Source of the DNA: Maribacter orientalis
GTDB taxonomy: Bacteria; Bacteroidota; Bacteroidia; Flavobacteriales; Flavobacteriaceae
DNA: 64,000 nucleotides
Direction: 5' to 3'
Assembly: GCF_900109345.1 (NCBI RefSeq)
Contig: NZ_FNZN01000003.1
Location: 310,001-374,000, forward strand
The translations under genes were made by a program, and so were the position numbers. How positions within the stretch are numbered: the first letter of the stretch is position 1; each line of letters opens with the position of its first letter. Below, in pieces: positions 25,299 to 33,143 of the stretch. The notes beneath the pieces were generated by a model. The model had not been told where the DNA came from and searched no databases. It saw only the letters and a list, made by a program, of their open reading frames with translations.

Positions 25299-25505
25299 GC
25301 ATCTTCCTTTGTGAGATTTTAGCATTTTCGGGAAACAGCCCTTGCACCATTAATAGCTCTCATTTCGTTTATGATAATTCTGAAATGGACTATAGATAAA
25401 TTATTTTTTACCTGTGATAAATTCATTTAAAAAAGGATTGAAAATGTGTTTGAAGTACGTGTAGTTGTCGTCTTTTAATTAAACAATCATTAGAGACGAA
25501 AGTCA
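25299..25505. other. Intergenic stretch with nothing recognised
   Basis: AT-rich DNA between box 14 and the decayed insertion zone. I see no gene, hairpin or repeat in it. Confidence 0.5.
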
Positions 25506-25526
25506 AATCAAGTCAATTCATATGAT
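25506..25526 (+). repeat. Direct repeat, left copy
   Basis: This 21-nt stretch (core TCAATTCATATGAT) recurs at 27121-27141 with two mismatches. Each copy lies shortly before the 3' end of a tRNA sequence on the opposite strand. Confidence 0.6.
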
Positions 25527-25554
25527 ATTTTTAAACTCTTTGCACGTTTTCTTG

Positions 25555-25596
25555 TGACCCCGACTGGACTCGAACCAGCTACCTTCGGATGATCAG
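25555..25596 (-). other. tRNA 3'-end fragment
   Basis: The minus strand reads a T arm (CTGGTTCGAGTCCAG) and the acceptor half CGGGGTC followed by A and CA, but there is no complementary GACCCCG 5' half and no acceptable anticodon loop. It is thus a truncated tRNA end. It resembles the 3' end of the intact tRNA-Arg at 27198-27271 (TGACC-CGACTGGA shared on the plus strand) with several differences, so it comes either from a related tRNA or from an old attachment-site duplication. Confidence 0.6.
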
Positions 25597-25603
25597 CTCA
25601 TCA

Positions 25604-25960
25604 TATTCATTAAAAAGTTCTTTAACCTAACAGGTAGGCGGTTCTTGACTTTTCTCATCATAGGTAGCCCGAAAGACTTATACACACCATAGTTCCATTT
25701 GTTTTTCAATGGCTTTACTTCGTTGGGCAAACGCTCGTAAGTTTACCAATAATCTTCCTTCGAGCGTAATTTTGCTTTTTGTCGTTAAGCCTCCTCCATT
25801 TCCGTATCGTCATTGGCAACGGTTTATAATAGTATACACTTTTATCTATATTTAGGACACGGCACGCCATACTGAAACCATAATGGAAAATATTTTTCGC
25901 TATTGACAAGGCTTTAGGGCTTTATTTCTATTATCTCCTAGGCCATTTGCTGGTGCAGTT
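25604..25960 (-). mobile_element. IS3-family transposase (OrfB) remnant
   Basis: On the minus strand one frame (25715-25909) reads FSMACRVLNIDKSVYYYKP, the N-terminal signature of IS3-family OrfB. After a deletion and frame change, 25604-25710 reads VYKSFGLPMMRKVKNRLP, the usual downstream block of the same protein. The DDE catalytic core, terminal inverted repeats and OrfA are not seen. It directly abuts the tRNA fragment. It cannot be active. Confidence 0.7.
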
Positions 25961-26063
25961 CAAGGGTAGTATACAAGGTTCAATTTTTTCTTATGGCTTA
26001 CATAAAAAAAGGTAATTAAATTATGTATTTTTAGATAACCTATACACACAAAAAATAGAATTC

Positions 26064-26504
26064 ATGAAGAATATTTTTCGTTTCCTTTTGGTCATTTTAG
26101 TGATGGCCGCTACTACTACAGTAGCCCACGGTCAAAAAAAATTAGACCAACAAACTATTATGGATTTGAAAAAAACAACCAAATATGGCTTCATACTTAC
26201 AACGGAAAGACATTTTAAGGGGGTGCTAAGTATGTATGATCTGCTTATAGAAAACGGTGCTGTAATAGAGGAGTACGAAATTGTGGTAAAAGGAAAGGTG
26301 GTGACCCAATTGGTCAAAAATTCGAAACTGGAAGAGTTTTTTCAAAAATATAAGGGAAAGGTCAAGGTAAGCGTATGTAGTGTTGCCATGGAAAAATTAG
26401 GCGTAGCGGAAGAGTCGCTTTTTGAAGGTCTCAACGTTACCCCGACCGCCTCGGTACGGATGCTTCAATTACAGGCAAATGGCTACAATACGTTGACTTA
26501 TTAG
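26064..26504 (+). CDS. Exported DsrE/DsrF-like protein
   Basis: A 146-residue protein with signal peptide (ending VAHGQ) and a DsrE-type fold: EIVVKGKVVTQLVKNSKLEEF, KVSVCSVAMEKLGVAEESLF and LNVTPTASVRMLQLQANGY match the usual order for this family, including the Cys of the VxxCxxA segment. Periplasmic DsrE-like proteins are linked to sulfur or redox handling. The gene is intact though both flanks are decayed DNA, so it is either cargo of an old element or a survivor. Confidence 0.75.
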   Translation: MKNIFRFLLVILVMAATTTVAHGQKKLDQQTIMDLKKTTKYGFILTTERHFKGVLSMYDLLIENGAVIEEYEIVVKGKVVTQLVKNSKLEEFFQKYKGKVKVSVCSVAMEKLGVAEESLFEGLNVTPTASVRMLQLQANGYNTLTY

Positions 26505-26750
26505 ATAGGAAGATTTAACAAAAAAAGGAAACTACTTTAACTCTTCTTGATAGAGGAGTTTTTGTGGATACTCTGCAGCATTAGTATCGTTTTTACTTTT
26601 AGTTAAATAATGTATAAAATCTGCAGAACTGCACTTTGGAAGCTTCTTAAATGCATACTTCACTAATATAACACGTTCAATACTCATTCATTTTAAGAAG
26701 CCCCTTCTATGGTGAGCTTTCAATTCATAAATAACTAAAACCGTTCCAAA

Positions 26751-27106
26751 CGCTATACGGCAAATGTTTTGGCAAAAGCCTATTTGAATTTAATTTAAGA
26801 AATTGTTGGGGCGATCTTATTCACTTTTGGGATGATAAAACTTTCCCATTATGGTATGTTCAGGAAATTGAAGGTTATCGTGCAGATGTCGGGGTTTTAT
26901 TCACTTCTTACTTTAAACCGGATTTCTGTGTGGATCAAATACAACGAAAAGCTTAAGAAAGAGAAGCTATTCCTTCGCAAAACTCAAATGAAAAATATAG
27001 TAGAGGAAATCGTGATGTTCTCTATAATTAGGATATAACAGAAAATAGATGGCCGATAAAAGATTTTATCAATTGGATTGGTAGGAGTTATCCAAAAAAA
27101 GATTGA
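26751..27106 (+). pseudogene. Fragment of a DUF2723/GT117-family membrane glycosyltransferase gene
   Basis: Joining frames gives RYTANVLAKAYLNLI, a stop, EIVGAILFTFG, then after a frame change DDKTFPLWYVQEIEGYRADV, a stop, and RGNRDVLYN and PIKDFINWIG. This is the conserved core of the Bacteroidota DUF2723 (GT117, protein O-mannosyl-type) proteins, which normally read NAILFTxGDNDTFPLWYxQEVEG. Both ends are missing and at least three stops or shifts interrupt it. An uninterrupted 68-codon frame at 26832 is an out-of-frame shadow of this remnant. Confidence 0.7.
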
Positions 27107-27120
27107 AAATTCAGTTATCC

Positions 27121-27141
27121 AATTAAATCAATTCATATGAT
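27121..27141 (+). repeat. Direct repeat, right copy
   Basis: Second copy of the 21-nt sequence at 25506-25526 (19 of 21 identical). It ends 57 bp from the 3' end of the intact tRNA-Arg. Confidence 0.6.
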
Positions 27142-27159
27142 GTCATTGAAAACAATAAA

Positions 27160-27195
27160 CCCTGCAAATCATAAAATTTGCAGGGCTTTGTTTTT
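27160..27195 (-). terminator. Terminator of tRNA-Arg
   Basis: CCCTGCAAAT pairs with ATTTGCAGGG over 10 bp; on the minus strand it is followed by TTTATTGTTTT, just past the 3' end of the tRNA gene. Confidence 0.7.
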
Positions 27196-27197
27196 TG

Positions 27198-27271
27198 TGA
27201 CCTCGACTGGATTCAAACCAGTAACCTCTTGAGCCGTAATCAAGTGCGCTATTCAGTTGCGCCACGAGGCC
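27198..27271 (-). tRNA. tRNA-Arg(ACG)
   Basis: The minus strand folds as a complete tRNA: acceptor GGCCTCG with CGAGGTC, D arm GCGC-AACTGAATA-GCGC, anticodon stem CTTGA/TCAAG with loop TTACGGC (anticodon ACG, normally modified to ICG), and T arm ACTGG-TTTGAAT-CCAGT, then discriminator A. The CCA end is not encoded. It separates the accessory left part of the window from the housekeeping right part and may be an integration site. Confidence 0.95.
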
Positions 27272-27346
27272 TTTTAAAATTTCCCTTAACGGGCTGCAAA
27301 TATATTTCTTTTTACATTTACCACAAAATTAAGAGCACTATATTAA

Positions 27347-27859
27347 ATGGATTTAAGAAGCTTAATTAGAGATGTACCTGATTTTCCTAAGGAAGGTGTG
27401 ATTTTTAAGGACATAACTTTGTTATTACAAAACTCTGATGCCCTAAAAGAAACTACTAATGCACTGATTAAATTATTGAACGGGCAAAAAATTGATAAGG
27501 TTGTTGGTATGGAGAGTAGGGGTTTCATATTTGGGCCCATGCTTGCAAATAGGCTTAATGCTGGTTTTGTACCCATACGAAAACCAGGAAAATTACCATC
27601 TACTACACTTAGCGAGACCTATGATCTTGAATATGGTACAGATACGCTTGAAATTCATATAGACGCTATCGAAAAGGGCGATAAGGTACTTATACATGAT
27701 GATGTGCTGGCTACAGGTGGTACGGCAAATGCAGCATGTAAGTTGATAGAACGTTTAGGAGGTGAAATAGTTCAATGTAATTTTTTAATAGAACTTACTT
27801 TTCTTAATGGCTCGTCAAAAATTAATGGTTACCCGACTCAATCTCTGTTAAAATATTAA
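27347..27859 (+). CDS. apt: Adenine phosphoribosyltransferase
   Basis: A 170-residue cytoplasmic salvage enzyme turning adenine and PRPP into AMP. The PRPP loop is VLIHDDVLATGGTANAA, and VVGMESRGFIFGPMLANRL and FVPIRKPGKLP are the usual Apt substrate motifs. Full length for the family. Its stop overlaps the stop of the small minus-strand gene at 27856 by three bases. Confidence 0.95.
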   Translation: MDLRSLIRDVPDFPKEGVIFKDITLLLQNSDALKETTNALIKLLNGQKIDKVVGMESRGFIFGPMLANRLNAGFVPIRKPGKLPSTTLSETYDLEYGTDTLEIHIDAIEKGDKVLIHDDVLATGGTANAACKLIERLGGEIVQCNFLIELTFLNGSSKINGYPTQSLLKY

Positions 27860-28008
27860 TCAAGTGCCTTAGTGGTAATTAAATAACGCCAACCTATAAG
27901 CGCCATTTGTAATTTGCTAGCTTTAGATAGGTCTAAACGTTGCTTACTATACGAAGGTAAAAGAGCTTTATTAAGCTTAGCTAGTAGTTTATAAATTGCT
28001 TTGTTCAA
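27856..28008 (-). CDS. Conserved small flavobacterial protein, TTG start
   Basis: A 50-residue frame from a TTG start: NKAIYKLLAKLNKALLPSYS, then SKASKLQMALIGWRYLITT and KALD before the stop. It is basic and helical with an aromatic patch. I recall very similar 50-residue proteins next to apt in many Flavobacteriaceae, sometimes labelled 'SsrA-binding protein' without good cause. The coding pattern is clear even though the frame lacks an ATG. It overlaps apt tail to tail. Confidence 0.6.
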   Translation of the reverse strand: MNKAIYKLLAKLNKALLPSYSKQRLDLSKASKLQMALIGWRYLITTKALD

Positions 28009-28465
28009 GGTATTATTTATTACAAAAGTACATAAATAAGAAAGCGATTGTTTAAATCATCATATTTCCTTTAGCTGAGAATAAGAAATACTTAATGTAC
28101 TGCAAGGGTAATTATGATACTTAAAATTAATACGACTAAAAGTTTTATTAGAGCTATCATGATGCATGGTTTTAAAGATTGATTGAAGGTTATCTAAATG
28201 ATTGTTCATGAAAGATATGTGGGCTTAATCAGAAGGGCAAATAAAACTTGTTAATTTAGTGTAATCAATTCCACAACTTTAAGTAAATAAATCAAATCAG
28301 TTATAATATTAAAGTAGTTTTCTGCAAATTTGTTTTAAATTGATGTAAAATTTTAGTTTTTAGTTTTATTATGAAATAGATGTAGAGGTGTATTTGAGCA
28401 CTTTTTAAATTGTAAGGGGCTATTCATTTTTAAAAATGATTAAAAAGGCTATTTCATCATTAATA
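28009..28465. other. Intergenic stretch with nothing recognised
   Basis: AT-rich DNA between the small gene beside apt and the BlaR1-like operon. I see no coding pattern, strong hairpin or repeat; the promoter of the small minus-strand gene should lie at its left end. Confidence 0.5.
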
Positions 28466-28467
28466 TC

Positions 28468-28500
28468 AAAAAATCCGATGTATAGTAACACCGGATTTTG
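28468..28500 (-). terminator. Terminator of the BlaI/BlaR1-like operon
   Basis: AAAATCCG pairs with CGGATTTT; read on the minus strand it is followed by TTTTTT, 33 bp after the stop of the BlaR1-like gene. Confidence 0.7.
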
Positions 28501-28532
28501 ATTAAAGTCAACCCTAATAAAATTATAGATGA

Positions 28533-30017
28533 TTATTCTTTTGTAATTATTTCAATAACTCCATGTTTAGCTTCTTTTCCATATTTTTCAATAGCCTTGT
28601 CCCATTTTATGACATTCATAGATTTAATAGTACTCTCATCTAAAATTTTAATGGCTTTAGCGTCGCTTTTTTTTCCATCAATATAAAACAATGGTTCTTC
28701 TTTGCCATCTGTGGTAATAAACATAAATCCGTTACCTTCTTTTTCTACTATTTTAACGTCATAGTCTTCGGTAGTAGAACTACTGATAGAAATTTGTTTA
28801 TTGTTGACAGATGTAGACTTTTTTATGTTGACTACTTTATTATTCTCTTCTGCGTTTCTGAATAATATACTATTCTTGTCGGTATCAATTATAATATACG
28901 TTGGATCAATGGTGTCATGGTCTGATACAGAGTTGTATCTGCTACTTACCTCTCCATTTCTCTTATTTCCACCAGAAATTTCAATAGATATATTTATTAT
29001 CTCCCCATCTTCATTCCTAACCGTAGTATATGAGAAATCAAATTTCTCGTTGACTAAATCTGCTTTAATTTTTAAGAATTGTGAATCTGAAGTATTTTTA
29101 TCTATAAGGAGTTCAATAGTGTTTTGTGCAGAATCAAATTGCGAATTAATTTTATAGGAATAAACTTCCCTTACATTAAAGCCTAACAAAAAGAAGGCTA
29201 GAAATGGTAGAATTAATAAACTCTTTAATGCTTTTAATTTGTGTGATTTTTGTTGATTGATCATAACGATTCGTTTTTTGATTAATGAATTGAAAAATGG
29301 ATTGACGATTGATGAATGGTGATTTCCAACTGCCCTTTGCAGTAGTATATATTGATATGCTTTTTTATTGGTTTTGATTTGATGATTTTCGGTATCGGCA
29401 AGAAATTCTAAATTTTGTTTTACTGCTATTCGATACAACCAAGCAATGGGATTAAACCATTGTAGTATTAAAAAAACTTCCATCAATATAATATCTAAAG
29501 AATGTAATTGTGCGGCGTGAACTTCTTCGTGCGCTACTATGGCTTTTAATTCTTTTTCTGTATGTAGTGTCGGATTGTAAACAATATTGTTGAAAAAAGA
29601 GAAAGGCTGCATAGTTGCCTTAGTTTTAATGTGAACTGTTGTCGGTAATGTAATACGCTCACCCGTATTAAGCACGCTCTTTAAATCTAGGCCTTGTCGA
29701 ATTAATTTGATAAATAATATGAAGACCCCAATCAGATATAGTGTTATTAAGTATGAATAGGGAGTTAAAGCATTAACGGTTGAGGGTTCAGAAAGTGCGG
29801 GTATAGCTGCATTGGTATTTGTTAAATCAAATATTGGGGCGTTAATAGTATTCGTAATATATAATAATGGGAATAGTGCAGAAAGTATAAGTCCATTAAG
29901 AAGAAATAACCTATTGAACTTAAATAATGTTTCTTTCCTTAATAATACATGATAACAACTGTAAAATAGAAGTAGAACAGAACTTACTTTTAATATATAG
30001 TAGAATAGTGCTTCCAT
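28533..30017 (-). CDS. BlaR1/MecR1-like M56 membrane metallopeptidase
   Basis: A 494-residue sensor protease. Three to four membrane helices are in the N-terminal 280 residues, with the zinc motif in IVAHEEVHAAQLHSLDI (HEEVH) between them and a further helix near LLILPFLAFFLLGF. The rest (about 285-494) is an extracytoplasmic region ending in a plug-like segment (YGKEAKHGVIEIITKE) resembling the TonB-box/plug regions attached to many Bacteroidota M56 proteins. In BlaR1 systems the protease, once activated, relieves repression by the BlaI partner, whose gene is immediately upstream (stop and start adjoin). The ligand is unknown and no beta-lactamase is near. Confidence 0.85.
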   Translation of the reverse strand: MEALFYYILKVSSVLLLFYSCYHVLLRKETLFKFNRLFLLNGLILSALFPLLYITNTINAPIFDLTNTNAAIPALSEPSTVNALTPYSYLITLYLIGVFILFIKLIRQGLDLKSVLNTGERITLPTTVHIKTKATMQPFSFFNNIVYNPTLHTEKELKAIVAHEEVHAAQLHSLDIILMEVFLILQWFNPIAWLYRIAVKQNLEFLADTENHQIKTNKKAYQYILLQRAVGNHHSSIVNPFFNSLIKKRIVMINQQKSHKLKALKSLLILPFLAFFLLGFNVREVYSYKINSQFDSAQNTIELLIDKNTSDSQFLKIKADLVNEKFDFSYTTVRNEDGEIINISIEISGGNKRNGEVSSRYNSVSDHDTIDPTYIIIDTDKNSILFRNAEENNKVVNIKKSTSVNNKQISISSSTTEDYDVKIVEKEGNGFMFITTDGKEEPLFYIDGKKSDAKAIKILDESTIKSMNVIKWDKAIEKYGKEAKHGVIEIITKE

Positions 30018-30377
30018 CTATTTACTGTTTTCAATTAACGAAATAATTTCCTTTAATTCTTCAACGGAAATTTTTTCCTCCTTAGCGAAAAATGATACAA
30101 TATTCTTATAAGAATTGTCAAAATACCCTACCATGTCTTCATTTACATAAGCTTTATAATAACTCTCTTTGCTTACAATCGGATGATATTGATGTGTTTT
30201 TCCATAGGCCGTAAAACCTACAAAGTTCTTTTCCTCTAAATTTCGTACAATAGTCGATAGTGTATTGTAATGCGGTTTGTTTTTAGTAATCTCATCCATT
30301 ATTTCTTTGACAAACGCTTTTTTTAAGCGCCAAAGAATTTTCATGATTTCTTCTTCCTTATTTGTTAATTTTTCCAT
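30018..30377 (-). CDS. BlaI/MecI/CopY-family repressor
   Basis: A 119-residue winged-helix repressor: EKLTNKEEEIMKILWRLKKA, then TKNKPHYNTLSTIVRNLEEK, the recognition region typical of BlaI/MecI, and a C-terminal dimerisation helix. It heads the operon with the M56 protease. Three copies of ACTAT-N4-ATAGT lie directly upstream (30404-30457) and overlap the promoter, so autoregulation is very likely. Confidence 0.92.
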   Translation of the reverse strand: MEKLTNKEEEIMKILWRLKKAFVKEIMDEITKNKPHYNTLSTIVRNLEEKNFVGFTAYGKTHQYHPIVSKESYYKAYVNEDMVGYFDNSYKNIVSFFAKEEKISVEELKEIISLIENSK

Positions 30378-30394
30378 GGTCTATTTTCGTTTTA

Positions 30395-30402
30395 CGAATG
30401 TA
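30395..30402 (-). promoter_or_regulatory. Likely -7 element of the BlaI-like operon
   Basis: TACATTCG on the minus strand fits TAnnTTnG, 18 bp before the start codon; the operator array occupies the sequence just upstream. Confidence 0.45.
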
Positions 30403-30403
30403 A

Positions 30404-30457
30404 ACTATTTTTATAGTTTTAAAACTATAAAAATAGTTATTTAACTATAATTTTAGT
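30404..30457. promoter_or_regulatory. Triple operator array of the BlaI-like repressor
   Basis: Three 14-bp palindromes of the form ACTAT-N4-ATAGT begin at 30404, 30424 and 30444, exactly 20 bp apart; the third is imperfect (ACTATAATTTTAGT). The first two together also form a 36-bp perfect palindrome (30403-30438). Regular spacing of two helical turns fits co-operative binding of repressor dimers on one face. It lies between the repressor operon and the divergent antiporter gene. Confidence 0.75.
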
Positions 30458-30476
30458 TTTTATATACTTTCAATAG

Positions 30477-30510
30477 TTGCTTACCAACAGGTTTCTTCTA
30501 TTTATATTTG
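30477..30510 (+). promoter_or_regulatory. Promoter of the CaCA antiporter gene
   Basis: TATATTTG at 30503-30510 is a perfect TAnnTTTG element, with TTG at 30477-30479 as a possible -33 element (23-bp spacing, slightly long). Transcript start near 30517, giving a leader of about 8 nt. Confidence 0.5.
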
Positions 30511-30524
30511 TGTAAATTCTTTTC

Positions 30525-31463
30525 ATGCAGAACTTTCTTTTTATTCTTGGTGGACTGTTTTTATTGATAGCCGGTGGTAATTGGCTTTTAAAAGCTGCTG
30601 TCGATTTATCGCTGAAATTAAAGATTCCAAAAATTGTTATAGGTATGACGGTCGTTTCTTTTGCAACTTCGGCACCAGAATTAATTGTTAGTATAAATGC
30701 TGCATTAGATGGTTTCCCAGATTTAGCTTTAGGTAATGTAGTAGGATCTAATATTGCCAATTTAGGCTTGGTGCTAGCTATTACTATTTTGTTAAGTCCT
30801 ATTGATGTAAGTAAAAGTTTTTATACCACAGATTGGCCGGTAATGATGTTGGCCTCATTACTCTTTTTCTTTTTTATATATTTTGATGGTGTTTTAGAGA
30901 AGTACGAAGGTATTATTATGGTAATTTTTCTTTTCTTATTCTTGGTGTATCTATTGCGTTTTCAAAAACCGGCAGTAATTGATGAAGATGATGAACCTGA
31001 TGTTATGATGCCAACATATAAAACTGCGCTTTTTTTAGGTTTAGGTGGTGGTGCTCTTTGGGGAGGTTCAGAATTATTGATTAGTGGTGCAGTCGGTATG
31101 GCTACCGCATTTGGGGTTAGTGAACGCGTAATAGCTATCACAATTGTTTCTATAGGTACTAGTATTCCAGAATTAGCGGCATCGGTAATCGCGGTAATAA
31201 AAAAGGAAAAGGCGATTTCATTAGGAAATTTAATAGGGTCCAATATCTTTAATCTACTAGCTGTTTTAGGTATAACTTCAATTATTACCCCTATTCGCGT
31301 AATGGATCAGGGCTTATTGACCAACGACATTTTTTGGATGTTGGGTATTTCCTTTCTCATTCTGCCTTTGGTATTTATACCAAAAGGGCTGCGTTTGGGC
31401 TGGAGAGATGGTATGATTCTTGTAGGAATCTACTTGGCCTTTGTGTACGTTACCATAGGTTGA
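30525..31463 (+). CDS. CaCA-family calcium/sodium antiporter
   Basis: A 312-residue membrane antiporter of the YrbG type, about ten helices arranged as two inverted repeats. The alpha-repeats are SAPELIVSINAALDG with LGNVVGSNIANLGLVL in the first half and SIPELAASVIAVIKK with LGNLIGSNIFNLLAVLG in the second; the acidic residues needed for Ca2+ and Na+ binding are present. An acidic loop (DEDDEPD) joins the halves. The next gene follows after 13 bp. Confidence 0.92.
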   Translation: MQNFLFILGGLFLLIAGGNWLLKAAVDLSLKLKIPKIVIGMTVVSFATSAPELIVSINAALDGFPDLALGNVVGSNIANLGLVLAITILLSPIDVSKSFYTTDWPVMMLASLLFFFFIYFDGVLEKYEGIIMVIFLFLFLVYLLRFQKPAVIDEDDEPDVMMPTYKTALFLGLGGGALWGGSELLISGAVGMATAFGVSERVIAITIVSIGTSIPELAASVIAVIKKEKAISLGNLIGSNIFNLLAVLGITSIITPIRVMDQGLLTNDIFWMLGISFLILPLVFIPKGLRLGWRDGMILVGIYLAFVYVTIG

Positions 31464-31476
31464 CCAAAACCAACCT

Positions 31477-33087
31477 ATGAAAATTTTCACTACTAAGTTT
31501 CTTTTCATCTACCTTTTAGTAAGTACTTGCGTATCGCTATCTGCGCAAACTTCTGAATTTCTTAGAGCTAAGGTATTAGATCAACAAACCGGTGAACCTG
31601 TACTATTTGCAACGGTAAGTATTAAGGGTAAATCAAAAGGCGTAATTACCAATATGGATGGTAGTTTTAGGTTGCCCATTAACTTTTGGAAATCAGGCAT
31701 ATCGATAGAGATTTCATCTATGGGTTATGAGAAAAAGGAATTTGATTTACAAAAATTTTCTCCGAACGATATCAACATAGTTCGATTAGTTCCAGGTGTT
31801 TTTACCTTAAACGAAGCTGTTGTAATTGCAAAAGGAGAAAAAAGACTTTCAGCAAGAGCAATTGTGCGCAGAGCAATTGAAAGAATCCCGAAAAATTACC
31901 CTTTATCCAATTTTAGTACAAAAGGATATTATAGAGATTATCAACTAGACAGTTTGGGCTACCTAAATCTTAACGAAGCAATCTTGCAAGTTTTTGATAA
32001 TGGTTTTGATGAAATTGATTCGGTTAGTACTAAAACTAGAATTTATGAATATAAGCAGAACACTACTTTTAGAAGGGACACCCTGGCAGATGACTCCTAT
32101 AATTATAAGGATTGGAAAAAGACTATTGACAATGCCTATTTAGAATCTCATGGTGGTAATGAGTTTACTATTCTTCGAGTACACGACGCAATCCGGAATT
32201 ATAAAATCAATAGTTTTGATTTAATTAATAGTATGGAAGATGGTGATATATTAAAAAATCATTCGTTTAAAAAAATGGAAGATACCTATTTTGATGGGGA
32301 GCCGCTATATACGATTCGAATAAAAAAGATACTTCCTGGTTATGAGGCAAGAGGTACCGTTTATATTTCCAAAAATAATTATGCCATTCATAAATTACAA
32401 TACGCGGTTTACGATGATAATAAACGTAACAAAAATGAAAGGTTACAAGAAATAGGTGTTAAAGGCGAACTTATTTTTGAGATAGTTTCAGAATACAATA
32501 GAGATTCAGATTTAAAAATGTACCTCAATTACATATCTTTTCATAACACATTTCAACTTTCTATACGGCCAAAATTTGTAATAGAGGATTTATTGATAAT
32601 GGCAGAAAAGCGTGCCTTCCTATTAAATTTCAATAATCAACCGGTCATTGACCCCATTTTTCAAAGTAATGAATGGTATGATTTTAATTATAAGGGTAAA
32701 AAGATTGAATTTGAAAAGATTGAGGTCAAAAGTAATTCTACCATAGTTTTATTTCCTAAAATGAGCTCAAGGGATTTAAGTAATATGTTTGGAGATTTGG
32801 AAACGATGGCTAATAAAAATAGAGATGTTAGTGCAGCAATGAAATTTAAGGTTACCGGTTTAAAAGATGTGGAGGGTAATATGCTTAACACGTGGACTTA
32901 TAGAAATTATGACCAGTTCAGAGAATTTTTTACACAAGAAACATTTCCTAATCTCTCAGTTGGTATTTCTAAAGACAGTTTAATGCTAAAAGACGCACCA
33001 TTAGATGGTAAGCTTCAGCCAATTTGTTTGCAATGCAAAAGTTCAAGTTATTGGATGAATACTCCTCTTCAAAATACTAAGCAATAA
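31477..33087 (+). CDS. Carboxypeptidase-regulatory-like domain outer-membrane-associated protein
   Basis: A 536-residue exported protein: signal peptide (ending SLSAQ), a CarboxypepD_reg-like beta domain (about 28-115: LDQQTGEPVLFATVSIKGKS), then a long domain with the DUF5686-like/uncharacterised Bacteroidota pattern (RAIVRRAIERIPKNYPLSNF, FSTKGYYRDYQ). Without a TonB plug or barrel, it may be a periplasmic or surface lipid- or carbohydrate-related protein. Function unknown. It is in a unit with the antiporter and ends at a clear terminator. Confidence 0.7.
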   Translation: MKIFTTKFLFIYLLVSTCVSLSAQTSEFLRAKVLDQQTGEPVLFATVSIKGKSKGVITNMDGSFRLPINFWKSGISIEISSMGYEKKEFDLQKFSPNDINIVRLVPGVFTLNEAVVIAKGEKRLSARAIVRRAIERIPKNYPLSNFSTKGYYRDYQLDSLGYLNLNEAILQVFDNGFDEIDSVSTKTRIYEYKQNTTFRRDTLADDSYNYKDWKKTIDNAYLESHGGNEFTILRVHDAIRNYKINSFDLINSMEDGDILKNHSFKKMEDTYFDGEPLYTIRIKKILPGYEARGTVYISKNNYAIHKLQYAVYDDNKRNKNERLQEIGVKGELIFEIVSEYNRDSDLKMYLNYISFHNTFQLSIRPKFVIEDLLIMAEKRAFLLNFNNQPVIDPIFQSNEWYDFNYKGKKIEFEKIEVKSNSTIVLFPKMSSRDLSNMFGDLETMANKNRDVSAAMKFKVTGLKDVEGNMLNTWTYRNYDQFREFFTQETFPNLSVGISKDSLMLKDAPLDGKLQPICLQCKSSSYWMNTPLQNTKQ

Positions 33088-33090
33088 AAA

Positions 33091-33118
33091 ACGCCTTGGA
33101 ATAGACCAAGGCGCTTTT
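33091..33118. terminator. Bidirectional terminator
   Basis: CGCCTTGG-AATAGA-CCAAGGCG with A and T flanks, between the convergent gene at 31477-33087 and the GSII gene. Confidence 0.75.
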
Positions 33119-33143
33119 AGTATAATCAACAATTAACGAGGTA

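Noticed and set aside
25555-25630. A complete second tRNA gene
   Set aside because: The T arm and acceptor 3' half are good but no 5' acceptor half pairs with it and no proper anticodon loop can be formed.
26832-27038. 68-codon open frame as a gene
   Set aside because: It is an out-of-frame shadow over a broken DUF2723/GT117 sequence, whose conserved residues are in another frame.
27128-27141. Palindrome box before tRNA-Arg (CATATGATGTCAT)
   Set aside because: The spacer is wrong (ATGAT directly followed by GTCAT) and it lies downstream of the tRNA 3' end and not in a promoter position.
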